Of a stretch of DNA of 64,000 nucleotides, positions 15,130 through 26,630 are shown in pieces. Source of the DNA: Strigamia acuminata (Eukaryota > Arthropoda > Chilopoda > Geophilomorpha > Linotaeniidae); the NCBI GenBank assembly GCA_949358305.1, contig OX442322.1, positions 620,001 to 684,000 on the forward strand, read 5' to 3'. Under the pieces are notes generated by a model. That model was not told the origin of the DNA and made no database searches. It saw nothing but the letters and a program-made list of their open reading frames with translations. Every line of letters starts with the position of its first letter. The stretch's first letter is position 1. The position numbers were made by a program, and so were the translations under genes.

Positions 15130-17376
15130 ATGACTAATAACCAGCATCACATGAACACCCGTGGTAAGGAAAGAACTTGTTTGACCGGTGGAATGAATCT
15201 ATCCGGGTTTGTACCTGTTCCTAATGGAATTGAAGAAGTGGGAAACCACGCGGTCCATAATGGCGTTTCAAATGAAACAGCCGGACCATCTGGAGAGAAT
15301 AGGGCTCCACGAGAACCTACTCCGCCTGGAGAAGAGGAATGCATTCCTGAAGGTTCTCATTTAGGCCGAGGCGGTCTATTATTTTGTCAGGATCACGGTT
15401 TGAACCCAAACCAATTTAGATCTTTGACTGAAGTGTTAGATTTTGTACACGCGCAACGTGCTACGTCGGAGCAACCTAATTCCCCAGCCAGCCAAAGATT
15501 AAATAATTTTAGTCCCACTCCTTCGACGCCTATTTCTAGATATAGAAATAAAAATGCACAACCTCCTCGTCAAGATCAGTCGAATTTGACACCAGGAGAT
15601 TTTAATCGTGCTTTCCAACAACGATTACGAGCGAATAACTTCGCTCGCAACCAACAAAGAGGATTTACAAATCCAGAGAACTTTGAGAATACGTTCAACA
15701 GAGCGAATTTGGGTCCGCCTAATATGGCCAACCCTAATCCAAGTTTTCCAAACGGATCAAATAGTTGTCCGAATCTCGCTGGAAATTTGAACCCAAATTC
15801 AGGTGCGACAAGAGGTCCAAACCGCCGTTTTGACCCAAATTCCAGATTTGCAAACAATTCTAGTCCAGCACCTAACATGCAAAGGGGTTATCCAGTTCCT
15901 CCGAACTCGAATAACCTAAATAATCCGAACGATTTAAATAATCCTTCTACTGGAACTCCAGGAAATTCAAATAACTATTTGAATCGGGGTACGCCAGGTA
16001 ATTCGAACTATCGTCCGAATTTTGGTAATCAAGAAAGTTCGCACAACCGTCCGAATTTTAACAATCGAGATAATTCTAATAGTCATTCGAATTATGGGAA
16101 CCAAGGTAATTCGAATAACCATTCGAATTTTGGTAACCACAGTAGACCGAATCAAGGAGGGTCGAATAATTTCAACCCCAACAATGGTGGCTCAAGTCAA
16201 AATAACTCGAGTCAACTAAACAATGGCGGATCGTCAAAAGACAATTCGCGCCCCCCCAGTAGCTTTGGAATGACGGCTGATGACCTCGCGTCAATTGCCA
16301 CAACCATGCACAAGTTGATGCAGGCAGGAAAAAGTTCCGCCACTGTCCCTCAAACTAACTGTTTGAAACCACCAGATATCCCTGTATTCTCCGGAAAAGC
16401 AGAAGAAAGCGAACGCTTTCTCAATATTGTAAAAAATGTCGCTTTCCTGCGAAACATGTCACTCGATGACATGCTTGTTAAAGGCGTGGCCGGTTATTTA
16501 ACCGAGCAAGCGCATGGTTGGTTTCATGAAAGGAGAGAAGATTTCATATCTTGGGAAGTATTTGAACAGGCGTTCAAAGAGCGGTTTGTAGCCACTCGAC
16601 AAGAGCGGACAAACCAACTAACTAAGTTGAAACAACTAGAAACAGAAAGTCTTTACGACTTTATGCACAAATATTACCAGTTATGGATATTACAAGACAG
16701 TCTTGATGCAAAAGGGGCTGGTTGTCTTTTTATCGGGAGTGTAACTCCTGCTAATGATTTGCTTTTGCATACGCAAGGCATAGCGGATTTGCCTCTGACA
16801 GAGATTTATGCCGTTATAACAAAAAATAAAGGCTTGTACAGTCGTACAGCTAATAGAGCAAGGGAAAATATTTCCAATCCAGTTGTTTTCCCACCTCGGA
16901 AAACTGACACTCGTCCTCAGCCAAAGACAAATGTTAAATCTTTAACTTTGGATTCACAAGAACAACTTAATATTTGTGATGAAGAGTTACCTGAGGAGTG
17001 TGAGGCCGTTTATCTAATAAATGGAGTAGTAGATCAGACCAGACGTGGTCAATTAGTTTGTTACCACTGTAAGAAACCAGGACACATGCGTCGAGAATGT
17101 CCAGATTTAAAACCACGTGCAAATTTCAACTCTGAAGAGTTGCAAAAACGAAGTACGCCGGATTCCCCGACTGTGGATCCGACTTCTAAACGATCTAACA
17201 ATAGGTGGATAACTCAAGAAGTGTTGGATGCAACACTAGATGCTAAACTTGATGCGAAATTAAATACTTTTGAAAATAAGTTACAGACTTCGCTGACTAA
17301 CTCGTTGGCAGAAATGGTCAAGACTTTGATCAAGCCAGAATCTGCTGATTCAAGTGCGACTAGTTCAAAAAACTAG
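15130..17376 (+). CDS. gag: Gypsy-1 Gag polyprotein
   Basis: 748 residues from ATG 15130. The N-terminal third is polar. Residues about 255-375 are extremely Asn-rich, with repeated GNSNN/NRPNF/GNQ units, resembling a prion-like low-complexity domain. Residues about 413-600 form a retrotransposon capsid domain (PDIPVFSGKAEESERFLNIV, GWFHERREDFISWEVFEQAF, FKERFVAT). A CCHC zinc knuckle, CYHCKKPGHMRREC, is at residues 644-657. It forms the particle and binds RNA. The ORF ends in TAG directly after an A AAA AAC slippery heptamer, through which pol is made. Confidence 0.92.
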   Translation: MTNNQHHMNTRGKERTCLTGGMNLSGFVPVPNGIEEVGNHAVHNGVSNETAGPSGENRAPREPTPPGEEECIPEGSHLGRGGLLFCQDHGLNPNQFRSLTEVLDFVHAQRATSEQPNSPASQRLNNFSPTPSTPISRYRNKNAQPPRQDQSNLTPGDFNRAFQQRLRANNFARNQQRGFTNPENFENTFNRANLGPPNMANPNPSFPNGSNSCPNLAGNLNPNSGATRGPNRRFDPNSRFANNSSPAPNMQRGYPVPPNSNNLNNPNDLNNPSTGTPGNSNNYLNRGTPGNSNYRPNFGNQESSHNRPNFNNRDNSNSHSNYGNQGNSNNHSNFGNHSRPNQGGSNNFNPNNGGSSQNNSSQLNNGGSSKDNSRPPSSFGMTADDLASIATTMHKLMQAGKSSATVPQTNCLKPPDIPVFSGKAEESERFLNIVKNVAFLRNMSLDDMLVKGVAGYLTEQAHGWFHERREDFISWEVFEQAFKERFVATRQERTNQLTKLKQLETESLYDFMHKYYQLWILQDSLDAKGAGCLFIGSVTPANDLLLHTQGIADLPLTEIYAVITKNKGLYSRTANRARENISNPVVFPPRKTDTRPQPKTNVKSLTLDSQEQLNICDEELPEECEAVYLINGVVDQTRRGQLVCYHCKKPGHMRRECPDLKPRANFNSEELQKRSTPDSPTVDPTSKRSNNRWITQEVLDATLDAKLDAKLNTFENKLQTSLTNSLAEMVKTLIKPESADSSATSSKN
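17367..17373 (+). promoter_or_regulatory. -1 ribosomal frameshift site A AAA AAC
   Basis: In the gag frame the codons are TCA AAA AAC TAG. The canonical X XXY YYZ heptamer lies exactly in phase, and a -1 slip enters the pol frame, which stays open. The downstream GATCCGGGGGAAG is G-rich and could form a stimulatory structure. Confidence 0.85.
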
Positions 17377-20300
17377 ATCCGGGGGAAGAAGGTTTATTCC
17401 ATCCCCCAGAAGTGGCTAATGCTACGTCGGAATCTTTATTTATGGATGTAGACACAACTTGTCTTGAAGTAGCCACTAGTCATAGTGGCGGAGTAGAGGA
17501 AAATCTGCAAGAAATGACAGAACAATTAAAAAATCTGACATTGTTTCCCCACAAGTGTTACACGAAGAAATTCTGTAGACTTCGCCGACTCAACAGAGTC
17601 ATAGGCGGAAATAATTTGCACAATATTACTTTAGGTAATAATAAAGATGATCCTCGAATGAAGATCACAATTGGTGGGCTCACCTACAACGCGCTCATGG
17701 ATACAGGAGCATCTCAATGTTACATTGGGGAACAACTCTTGTCTGAAACTCAGGCTTTGCCAGAATTTTTGCAAGAGGCCCCCAGAAACATGATGGTGAA
17801 CGCTGTAGGCGTAGCACACAAGCCTGTCGGACAAATAACTTTGTGCGTACAATGGGCTGATAAATTTACACCAATGAATTTCATCGTTTTAGCAAAACGA
17901 GTTTGTGGCTTGATACTTGGTCACAATTTCATGCGCAGACAGAAAATTAGTCCGCATCCACATCTACAAGAGTTCTCTTGTGCAGATAAACCTAATTGGT
18001 CCGCCCCTTATGAGTCGGAAGAAGCCAATTTGGCCCTCGCCCCGTTAAATCGAATTACTTTCGATTATTTGGGACTGTCGTCCACTCTCAACTCAATTGA
18101 GTTAACAGACACTCCTGTGTTGACTTGGGATGAAAAATTAGTTGAGGAGAGCGACTGCACTCCAGAACAACGACTAGCACTTCGCGAAGTGGTTAAATCG
18201 ATACCGAATGTATTTCGTGATCAAGTTGGGTGCACTAACGTGACCCAACATCGTATTAAGTTCAAAGAAGGGCATTCATTGCCCAAAATGCAGTATAGAA
18301 TGTATAACCCGGCCAAGAGAGCCATTATGACCAAACTAGCTGCAGAATTGGAACAGGATGGACTCATTGAAAAGGCCAAAGGGCCCTTCATAAGTCATCC
18401 CGTCATTGTTGCGAAGCCTGACGGCTCGTATAGGATGTGCATTGACTACCGGTGGCTAAATGCCATCACTGAAGTCGAAGTAATACAAATGCCAAGTATT
18501 GACCTTTTGTTGCATAATACTGGTCCGGCAAAGTATTTTACGTCTATTGACCTTGTTAAAGGTTACTACCAAGTCGAAATGTGTGAGGAAGATCGTCCAA
18601 AAACAGCGTTTTATACGCCAAACGGCCCTTATCAATTTGTGCGAATGCCATTCGGCCTTTGCAATGCGCCTTGTACTTTCCAACGTCTGATGGAAGGCAT
18701 TTTAGGTTCAGCTTTACAAGACTACGCGTTAGTTTATTTGGATGACGTAATTGTGTATTCAGATAATTGGGATGATCATCTCAAACATGTTCGAGATGTT
18801 TTGGAAAGGCTTAACCAAGCCAACATGACAATAAATAAAGCGAAATCTCGTTTTGGGCGTACAGAATTAAAATTCTTGGGCCACTGGATTAAACCCGAAG
18901 GTCTCTTCGGTGATCCCGATAAAATATCGGCGATCATGAAATTTCCCACCCCCACGTGTGCTAAAGACATTCAGCGCTTTCACGGCATGACTAACTTCTT
19001 CAGGAAGTTTGTTCCAAATCACGGAACTATTGCCGCACCATACACACGTATGATGAATGAGAAAACTCCATTTGAATGGGGAGATGAGCAGACAGAAGCT
19101 TTTAATAAAATTAAAGAGCTACTTTGTGGTGACAATTGTCTACACAAACCAGATATGACTTTGCCATTTGTTGTCATGACTGACGCTTCACATGAAGGCT
19201 TAGGAGCTGTCCTTTGCCAAAATGTCGATATATTCGATGAAAAGAAGCAGAAAAACATTTCTGTACCCAGACCTGTAGCTTATGCAAGCAGAGTGTTACG
19301 TGGAGCGGAGAAACGTTATACAACGCCAGAACTCGAATGTCTCGCAGTTGTGTGGGCTATTGATCGATTTAAACCATATCTCGAATATGGTACATTCACT
19401 TTAGAGTCAGATGCAGAAGCACTGAAATGGTTGATGCGAACGCCTGAACCATCTGGGAAATTTGGCCGTTGGGCCTTAAGAATCCAATGTGGAAATTTTA
19501 AAATTGTTTTTCGAAAAGGTGCTGCTAACCAAGTTGCAGACGCACTTTCTAGAGCCCCACTAACAGAGGAAGACATTCCTCTTCGTGATCATGTGGAACC
19601 CGTTGAAATTAAACAATACTGGCCTGAATGGGACGGAAATCCTTCTGTTTCATTAAATCGTGCCCCAGAAAAACGAGAATATTTGGCTAGTGTGCGTTCC
19701 TATTTTTCAGAAAATTCTAAAGAATGTTCTGAAGAAAAGGAGGGGGAGGAAGTACAAGAAACCTTGTACAGTGCATTGACTGAAGTACTTAAAGAAGTCC
19801 CTCCTACAAGGAGAGAAATAATAGATGCTCAGTTACTAGATACTGAATGCAAACGCATTCGGGAATATTTATTAAATGACAAGGTTGTTGGGATACCACA
19901 ATCTGAAATAAAAGAATGGAAAAACAAAGTCAAAAACTATTGTTTAGACAAAAAAGAAGTTGATGGTGATCAAATGATCATCTATTTTAACCCTTCATTC
20001 GAAGAGGAATTAAACGATTCGGGAAACGGCTTTAAAGCCGTTGTACCCAGTTCACTCGTAAAACGAGTACTCTTCGCTTGTCATGGCCACCCCCTAAGCG
20101 GTCACGCTGGGATGAGTAAGACGCTTGAGAAAACGCGTTTAATATATTTCTGGCCTGGTATGAGTAGAAGTGTCAGGAACTACGTCAAAAGCTGCACGCA
20201 CTGTGCTCAGTACAAACCTATTCAACAGAAAAGGCACGCAGCTCCTTACACACCCCACAACATGACCAATCCTTGGGAATGTATTAACATGGACTTGATG

Positions 20301-21572
20301 GGCCCAAAACCCGCGGGAAGGTCCCAAAACCAGTATATTTTTGTCATTATTGACAATTGTACCAAGTTCGTTGAAATTAAGGCTTTGACAAAAGCCACGA
20401 GCGCTAACTGCGTTCAAGAATTAAGATCTGTTACAAACAGATGGGGACACCCCAAAAAGATTGTGAGTGATAACGGAAAACAATTTGTTTCCGATATTTA
20501 CAATGAGTATTGCGATATGTACAACATTCGCCCGTCTCATACGAGCACGTATCATGCCCAGGCGAACCCGACAGAGCGAGCCAATAGAGATATAAAGACG
20601 ATGCTGGCCCTGTACACAGACGTGCACACGCAATGGCCACGATATTTAGATGAATTCGCGTTCGCGATGAGAAATAATGTCTCAGCGGCAACAGGCTCAA
20701 GCCCGATGCTACTGAACACGGGACGAATCGTAACATTACCTTTCGACCCAAGGATTATCAAACATGCCAATCCATTTGACAAAGAAAATCCAGAAAAATA
20801 TGTCAGAGTACTATTGGATGTATTGCGCAGATCGCATCAAGAGATGCATCGCAGAATTCAATTGAATTTTGAACGACATAGGAAAATACACGAACAAAAG
20901 TTCGTAATTACGGAGTTCGAAGTTGGAGATTTAGTTTGGAAACAGACTCACATTCTCTCGTGCGCAGATAAAAATATCTCCGCTGGATTTGCCGAGAAGA
21001 GAGATGGACCGTGGGAAATTACTAAAGTACTTCCAGGCGGAGCGTATAAATTACGCAAATTAGCTGATGGTTCGATTGAAAAATCAGTAAATATTAAAGC
21101 GTTGTATCCCTATACTCCGTCGTACCCGATTGAGACTTGGAAAGTAGGACAAAAGTCCGCCTCTTACTCGCCTCAAGAAAATCCTAAATGGATGGATGAA
21201 AGTAACCAACTTCCGGATGCTGAAGAAATGGAATTAATTCCTGAAACTTCTTCAGAAATTCCAATGGAATTATCCGACTCAACTTCGGTGCAAATTGACA
21301 AATCTGCGCCCATTAAGTCTAAACATAGACATAGACAACGATTAACTGCTATAGAAAAGAAAGCGGCATTGAAAAGAGGTGAAACTCCAAAGAAACCACC
21401 TCGAAAACCCCGCAAACCCCAACCGATAGTTCCACGAACTAGCACTCGTCCACGACGAGAACGAAAACCAAATCCTAAATATGCAGATGAAAATTTCGTG
21501 CGAAACATCACTGCAGTATTTAAAAAACCATACCAACAACGAGGAAAAGCCTCAAAGTTTTGTTGGAATTGA
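17368..21572 (+). CDS. pol: Gypsy-1 Pol (PR-RT-RNase H-integrase)
   Basis: An open frame of about 1400 codons reached by -1 frameshifting. The frame has no ATG before the protease; the first candidate codon near 17412 is GTG. Domains in order: aspartic protease LMDTGASQC (near 17700); reverse transcriptase with YLDDVIVYS (near 18735); RNase H with TDASHEGLG (near 19175) and ESDAEALKWL; integrase zinc domain HGHPLSGHAG...CTHCAQ (near 20085-20215) and catalytic core with D in NMDLMGPKP (near 20290), D in VSDNGKQF (near 20468) and E in NPTERANRD (near 20573). The C-terminus is Arg/Pro-rich and basic. RT-RH-IN order is that of Ty3/Gypsy. No frameshift or stop is seen. Confidence 0.95.
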
Positions 21573-22626
21573 TAAGTTTTATTCAAAACTTGAAGACTGT
21601 AATTATTTACATGTCTGACAGGTGTAGTGATTTATAATCTCAACACCGGGGGACAAGATATTACGATATTTATCAAAATTTATATTAAAATATGAATTTG
21701 TTGCGATGAATTAAATATTCGGTAGAATATTTTAATTTTTTGGTCGTATTTACATGTATTTTAACCAAAATACAGAGAATTACTTTGAAAAGTGATAATC
21801 TCGCGTAATTACGAAGGTACAAGACTTACGAGGTGTGATTAAACCTCGAACCCGACAATTAATAGGGAATAAAATTCCCAGGGTCCATTGCACACAAACA
21901 CTTCGTAATACACACGGATACTAGTGACTTCGTCCCTTCGACCCGTCTTCATTCTTTCGACTTGAGAATTTCAACGCTAATTCATTTAGTCGACTCAAAC
22001 AGGAAAACTAGCTTCAACCGTAAGTAGTTTTCAATAATATTCTTTGACCAAAGAATTTAAAAGAATTGTTCGCAACAATTGGTAAAATATCGGCGTCCCG
22101 ATAAAGGTTATAAATTCACGTGCTGTTATAAGCGTGAATCGGCATTAAATCACTCTGGAAGTTTAGCTATTCAGTCGAATAGTTGGGTTAAAATTAATAA
22201 TGAATTATTAAGTTTTAAGTATGTAGGCACTAATTATTTAAATCAAGTCGCGGTCGAGGCTTGCATAAATTATTTAGCGGTGAATTTTCGATTTGAGATA
22301 TTTATTAGACTAAGTGTTAATTAATTAATACGAAAGTTATCTTTGATATTCGAAAAGTTGGATTGAATAGTTTAAAGAAACTAAAAGAATTTTTCTTTTG
22401 AAAAATCAACAAGTTGCGATTTTCGATGAAAATCTTTGCCGGCGAGTCCATTCTCGTGTCATAAACACAAGGGGAATGTGACTCATTAGTGTCACATGTT
22501 GAGGGTTATAAATAACTCGAGTTGTGTATTTTTCGTTGCGAACAATACGTTTAAATTCCTTGGACTCAAGGAATGACTATTTAGAGTGGAATTATTTTTA
22601 ATAAAATAATTTATTTGCGTCTGCAG
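21573..22626 (+). other. Spacer between pol and ORF3, with PPT-like tract
   Basis: About 1 kb without a credible gene. ACCGGGGGA at 21644-21652 repeats the sequence before the 3' LTR (24871-24879), so it could act as a central polypurine tract. Near the end, a pyrimidine-containing stretch ends in TTTGCGTCTGCAG directly before ATG 22627, a good 3' splice site. Confidence 0.55.
22613..22626 (+). promoter_or_regulatory. 3' splice site before ORF3
   Basis: ATTTGCGTCTGCAG precedes ATG 22627 with no gap. It suggests that ORF3 is translated from a spliced subgenomic mRNA, as env is in errantiviruses and retroviruses. The donor has not been located. Confidence 0.5.
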
Positions 22627-24144
22627 ATGGGAAGTGGTAAACACCGTTCGAAACGGAGTCATCGACGTCATCGCCACGAAAGCTCCAGCTCGTCCACCTC
22701 GTCTAGTGACGAGCAACGTCGTTCGGCCGAGCGCGCTTATATGAGGGCCCAACCGATACCGACGGCGCCCGCCTCGATGTACGCCCTGACGCCGTTGCAA
22801 CTCGCAACGCTTAATTGGCTGAGCGTCCATCCGGACGGACTTCCGCTCGACTTAAATGCGATGATGCAGGCCCCGTCCACTTCTGCGCAACCAACTATTT
22901 ATGAGTCGGCGCAAATGGCCCCGCTGGCCCAGGTGGCGTATCCGCCCGCGAACGTTATCAACGTCCCGTTGGCCCCGCATTCACCCGAATTTCGGCCGCC
23001 AACTGCAAGCGTGGCGCCCACCGTCGCCAACACGTCGAATGCGGCTGCACCGACTGTGACGGGACAATCAGCGTCTGTTACGCATCTTCCTGCTGGTGCT
23101 GAGTCTTCTGCATCAGAATACGGATGGAATGAGCCGCCGCCGGGCGCTTTGCGTTATTCGGAGCCTGTTTCTCGCAACCGCGAGTACCGAGCGGCCAACA
23201 AGGCCAGAAAGAAGGACGAGAAGGCCCGCCTGCGCAAAGAACAATGCGAACGTGACATGGCTGCAGGAATTCCGCACGATAACATCGTAACGGACCAGGC
23301 AACTGAGACGATCTGCCCCTTTTGCGTCGGTTGTGGGTGGTGCTGCGGTGCATCCGCAGGTTCCTCATTAATGAGATGTCCCAACTGTCGAGGAAGGAAA
23401 ACGCGACCGCGTTCGGAGCCGTGGCGCAAGGAGGTTCAGCCCCACGTGGTGAAAGGCATTAAGCCTAACGAGAAGCGATGTTGGGCTCACTGCCCAAAGT
23501 GCCGACTTTTCCTGAATAGTCGCGGCGAAGCGGTTTACATCGACCCGCGCTTCCTCACCTGGGCCCGCGCTGAAGCCAACGCCGGCGTAAGAGTCGAACT
23601 CCTTCGACAGTCGCCGCCGCCGTCTGAAGACTCCGAAGTTTCAACTGAAACTGTCCAGGCCGTCGAGAGCGCCGGAAGCGAGGTCGTAGAGGAAATCGTT
23701 CGACCGAGAACGATGTCGCGAGGACGAGGCTGTCTGACGCTCGACCGAGCGAGAGAAATTGCCAAAGTTCAACGCACCAACATCTTGGCACGAGGGCGAG
23801 CTCGTAAGCTTCAACAGGCTGTTGAAACGTCGTCTAAACCCGTGGAGGATCCTCCAGCGGCCGTAACCGACGTGTCTAGCGCCCCTCTAGCGTCTAAGTC
23901 TGAGACTTCGGACGACGCACAGTTCGAGGACGCTGAAGAGCTGCTTTCAGTCGTTGATTTCGTGGCTGAGCTTCTCGACGACATGCCGTTTCCGCCTCCG
24001 AGTCCGGATGAAATCGAAGCGCCGGAAGAAGCTGTGTTTTCCGCCGTCTCGACAGAGGCGACTGAAGAGTCTGATTTTCTGACTTCTGCTGAAGTCGAGA
24101 AAAAGGATGAGAAAGTTTCAACTGACGTCGAAAAGAAGGATTAA
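22627..24144 (+). CDS. Gypsy-1 ORF3: Cys-rich, RS-like protein, function unknown
   Basis: 505 residues from ATG 22627. The first about 40 residues are Arg/His/Ser-rich (KHRSKRSHRRHRHESSSSST). Residues about 60-190 are Pro/Ala-rich. Residues 230-292 hold ten Cys in knuckle-like pairs (CPFC, CGWCC, CPNC, CWAHCPKC), fitting a zinc-binding domain. The C-terminal 130 residues are acidic. There is no signal peptide, no membrane segment and no furin-like site, so it is not an envelope. It occupies the env position behind a splice-acceptor-like sequence. Its GC content is higher than that of the surrounding element. I do not recognise a family. A nuclear or RNA-binding accessory factor is an inference from composition. 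Confidence 0.75.
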   Translation: MGSGKHRSKRSHRRHRHESSSSSTSSSDEQRRSAERAYMRAQPIPTAPASMYALTPLQLATLNWLSVHPDGLPLDLNAMMQAPSTSAQPTIYESAQMAPLAQVAYPPANVINVPLAPHSPEFRPPTASVAPTVANTSNAAAPTVTGQSASVTHLPAGAESSASEYGWNEPPPGALRYSEPVSRNREYRAANKARKKDEKARLRKEQCERDMAAGIPHDNIVTDQATETICPFCVGCGWCCGASAGSSLMRCPNCRGRKTRPRSEPWRKEVQPHVVKGIKPNEKRCWAHCPKCRLFLNSRGEAVYIDPRFLTWARAEANAGVRVELLRQSPPPSEDSEVSTETVQAVESAGSEVVEEIVRPRTMSRGRGCLTLDRAREIAKVQRTNILARGRARKLQQAVETSSKPVEDPPAAVTDVSSAPLASKSETSDDAQFEDAEELLSVVDFVAELLDDMPFPPPSPDEIEAPEEAVFSAVSTEATEESDFLTSAEVEKKDEKVSTDVEKKD

Positions 24145-24881
24145 AAGGGACAAAAAAACTAACATTCGTTATTTTCCGAGTGGATATTTTTGACTAAAAA
24201 TAATCCAAGTGTTTTGTTGTGTTTTTGCAATTAAGAAATATTCTCATGAGTGTTGTGTTTGTTTGGTTTCAAGATCTTGAACTAATTATTTAAATATTCA
24301 TAAGAATATAGTTTGATTTAAAATTGAATTCAATTTAATTTGTTTTGTTTTCCGAATTCAATTTGGTTGTTATTTTGAACTAATCATATTAATATATGTT
24401 TATTTGCAATTTCATAATTATTTGTGGAAACTTTGTGTTTATTTTGCTTTGATCGAAGCGATTAAGAATTTCAAGTTGAAATTCGTTAATTTTTTTTATG
24501 ACATTCGTAATAAAGAATTAGTAGTTTAGATTTTCGATAAATAAAGTTTTGCATAAATTTATTTTTATTGACTATCTTGTTGATTAATAAACTATGAATA
24601 AGTTTATTTGACGGAGAAATAAAATTTCTATCGAAATTAGTTTTCTCGAACATGTATCCATGTTCGGACGAGTTCATTTCCGTCGCTTAGCAACCGGGAG
24701 TTGCGCAGTGCAGAGAAGCCGATTAGTTTAATCGGGTGACGAAGTTTCTGAAAGAAATAACATGATTAAGTTAATAAAATACTTACCAAGTGGATTAATT
24801 CGATAGAATTAGGTGAACATTCTTATCCATTAAGAATGACAATCGAGAGTTAGTAAACTCTATGCTTGTCACCGGGGGATG
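24145..24881 (+). other. Gypsy-1 3' UTR with polypurine tract
   Basis: AT-rich. It holds a perfect hairpin CGAACATG/CATGTTCG near 24648-24667, the second copy of the two-hairpin motif (24688-24735), and the polypurine-like CCGGGGGATG (24872-24881) abutting the 3' LTR, where plus-strand DNA would start. Confidence 0.6.
24688..24735 (+). ncRNA. Two-hairpin motif, 3' UTR copy
   Basis: TAGCAAC introduces a stem CAAC/GTTG (loop CGGGA), then GCAGAGAAGCC, then a stem CGATTA/TAATCG with loop GTT. It is the counterpart of 14713-14757 with changed but still paired bases in the second stem. Confidence 0.5.
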
Positions 24882-26630
24882 TGTGATGATTACAAATCGA
24901 TAGTTATCAATGTTCACCATAGATGGCGCTGTTTAACCAACGCGCGTATTTCAAACTCGGTTAAAACTAAAAAGCGTAATAAATTATTACTTGGACACGG
25001 TGAATAAAATATAACTATTTTATTCAATATGAATTAAGTATTAATTACTTGATGATGTTGATTCTATCGAATCAATATCCACTTTACTTACCAGTCGAAG
25101 GGAACCAATCGGACCCTTCCGGACCCCAACTGGGCCCATCTGGACATAGTCATATATTAGGTCCGGACTAGTGACCCACGAATCCGCCGATTCGTACGCT
25201 GATTGGCTGTCGCCAATCTAGTAGTTCTACAGAACTATATAAGCATCAGTTTCTCACCCACTAACCCCTTGGCTTGATAACTGAACTTGTATATTGTCTG
25301 TAGTTGAATTGTTATCGTTTGATTTCATTATTCTCTATCGACACATCAGGCCACCTCAGCTCTCCACAGTTAGTATTCATTACTATTTTGTTATTGCTGT
25401 TGTAGGGCTATTTCGGGAAGGCCAACTCCGGTAATAGACATGCATTCGCATGAAATGGCCCCGTAACGTTAGCCAGCTGTTCTACGGGACAGTAGGACTT
25501 CGTACGGTGGCTTAATATAACGGTCGTATACAGTACGACCTTGCTAAATGAAAGTAGGTCCCTCAGCTAACTGGCCTCAGTCCGCTGCAGGGTGGTTGTT
25601 GTAAACATCCCTCGCAGGTTCCCGTCTTTTCTCGATTGGTCCTTCCGCACGTTAAAAGTCGGTAAAAGCCTAATATACAGGTAACACGCCGGGTTGGTAG
25701 CCCGTGAGTAATATCTAAAGATGTTGCGATAAAACAACTACCTGGATAATGGTAATCCAATGGCAGTGGCCAATTAATATTTTACCCGGTGCTCGATCGT
25801 TGGATCCCGCCATCGTAAGGCATGCTGGCGGATGGAGGAGTCAAATCCTCCCGCGATGGTTCTCTCGACCGTCGTGACGGTCCCCGCCCCATCGTACCCT
25901 CCGGGTTAGTAACCCGTGAACAGGAGTTGAACAACACTGTGTTAAATAAATTACTCGGGCATTGGTAATCCTGTATTGGCAATATCTTCTAAACCCGGTA
26001 AGTCCATAGAAATGTTTACCTGGTGGTTAGTACCACCGATAGCGAATTAAAAGCGTACAATTAAATACTCGGCGCCTGATCACGAGATCTTGTCGTCGTA
26101 AGGCATGCTGGCGGATGGAGTCTCAACAACTCCCGCGACGTTCTCTCAATTGTCGTGACGGTCCCCGCCCAATTAATATTTATATAACAATTCATTTGTT
26201 GTATTATTTTAATTACTTCACTTTATTCATTTGAAACAATGGAATATTCTGCCGAATATTCCTGTTTATGCGTAGGACTCTTCGCATATCTAGATAATCG
26301 ATGCTGCGGACCAAATACGTCTCCGTAGCGATATTTGTGACGATGCCGCAAGTCAGCCGTATCCCTCTGGCTTCGCCCGGATCCTCAACCAGTTGATGCC
26401 GCCCGTTTACACGCGTCAAGAACCCATATTTTGTTGTTAATATTTAGTAATAAATATGTCATGTCACACTAAAACTGTAAGTTATTTCTACTTGATCACA
26501 TATTCATGTTTGTAAGGGCTTCCGTAGCTTATCTCGGTTAGGTTGTTGCTAAACTTAGCAACGTCTTGTATAAACCGAATTATCTATCTTAAAAGGACTA
26601 ATAAATTAGCCCAAAAGTAGAATCGTCACA
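24882..26630 (+). repeat. Gypsy-1 3' LTR
   Basis: 1749 bp, the same length as the 5' LTR. Differences I can see include agccctcgc/atccctcgc, acttttcg/actcttcg and three changes near 26460-26490. The structured modules recur at 25689-25890 and 25901-26170. It is followed by the AATT target duplication. Confidence 0.95.

Larger units (their letters stand above)
12253..26630 (+). mobile_element. Gypsy-1: complete Ty3/Gypsy LTR retrotransposon
   Basis: A 14,378-bp element with 1749-bp direct LTRs (12253-14001 and 24882-26630), 4-bp target duplication AATT (12249-12252 and 26631-26634), and terminal TGTGA...TCACA. The order is LTR, primer site, leader, gag, -1 frameshift site, pol (PR-RT-RH-IN), spacer, ORF3, polypurine tract, LTR. 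The LTRs differ at only about five positions that I can see, so the insertion is young. gag, pol and ORF3 are all open. It is unusually large for the class because of the long LTRs and ORF3. Confidence 0.95.

Noticed and set aside
22615-24144. Envelope gene in Gypsy-1 (env position behind pol).
   Set aside because: No signal peptide, membrane anchor, fusion-peptide-like segment or cleavage site. The protein is charged and Cys-knuckle-like.
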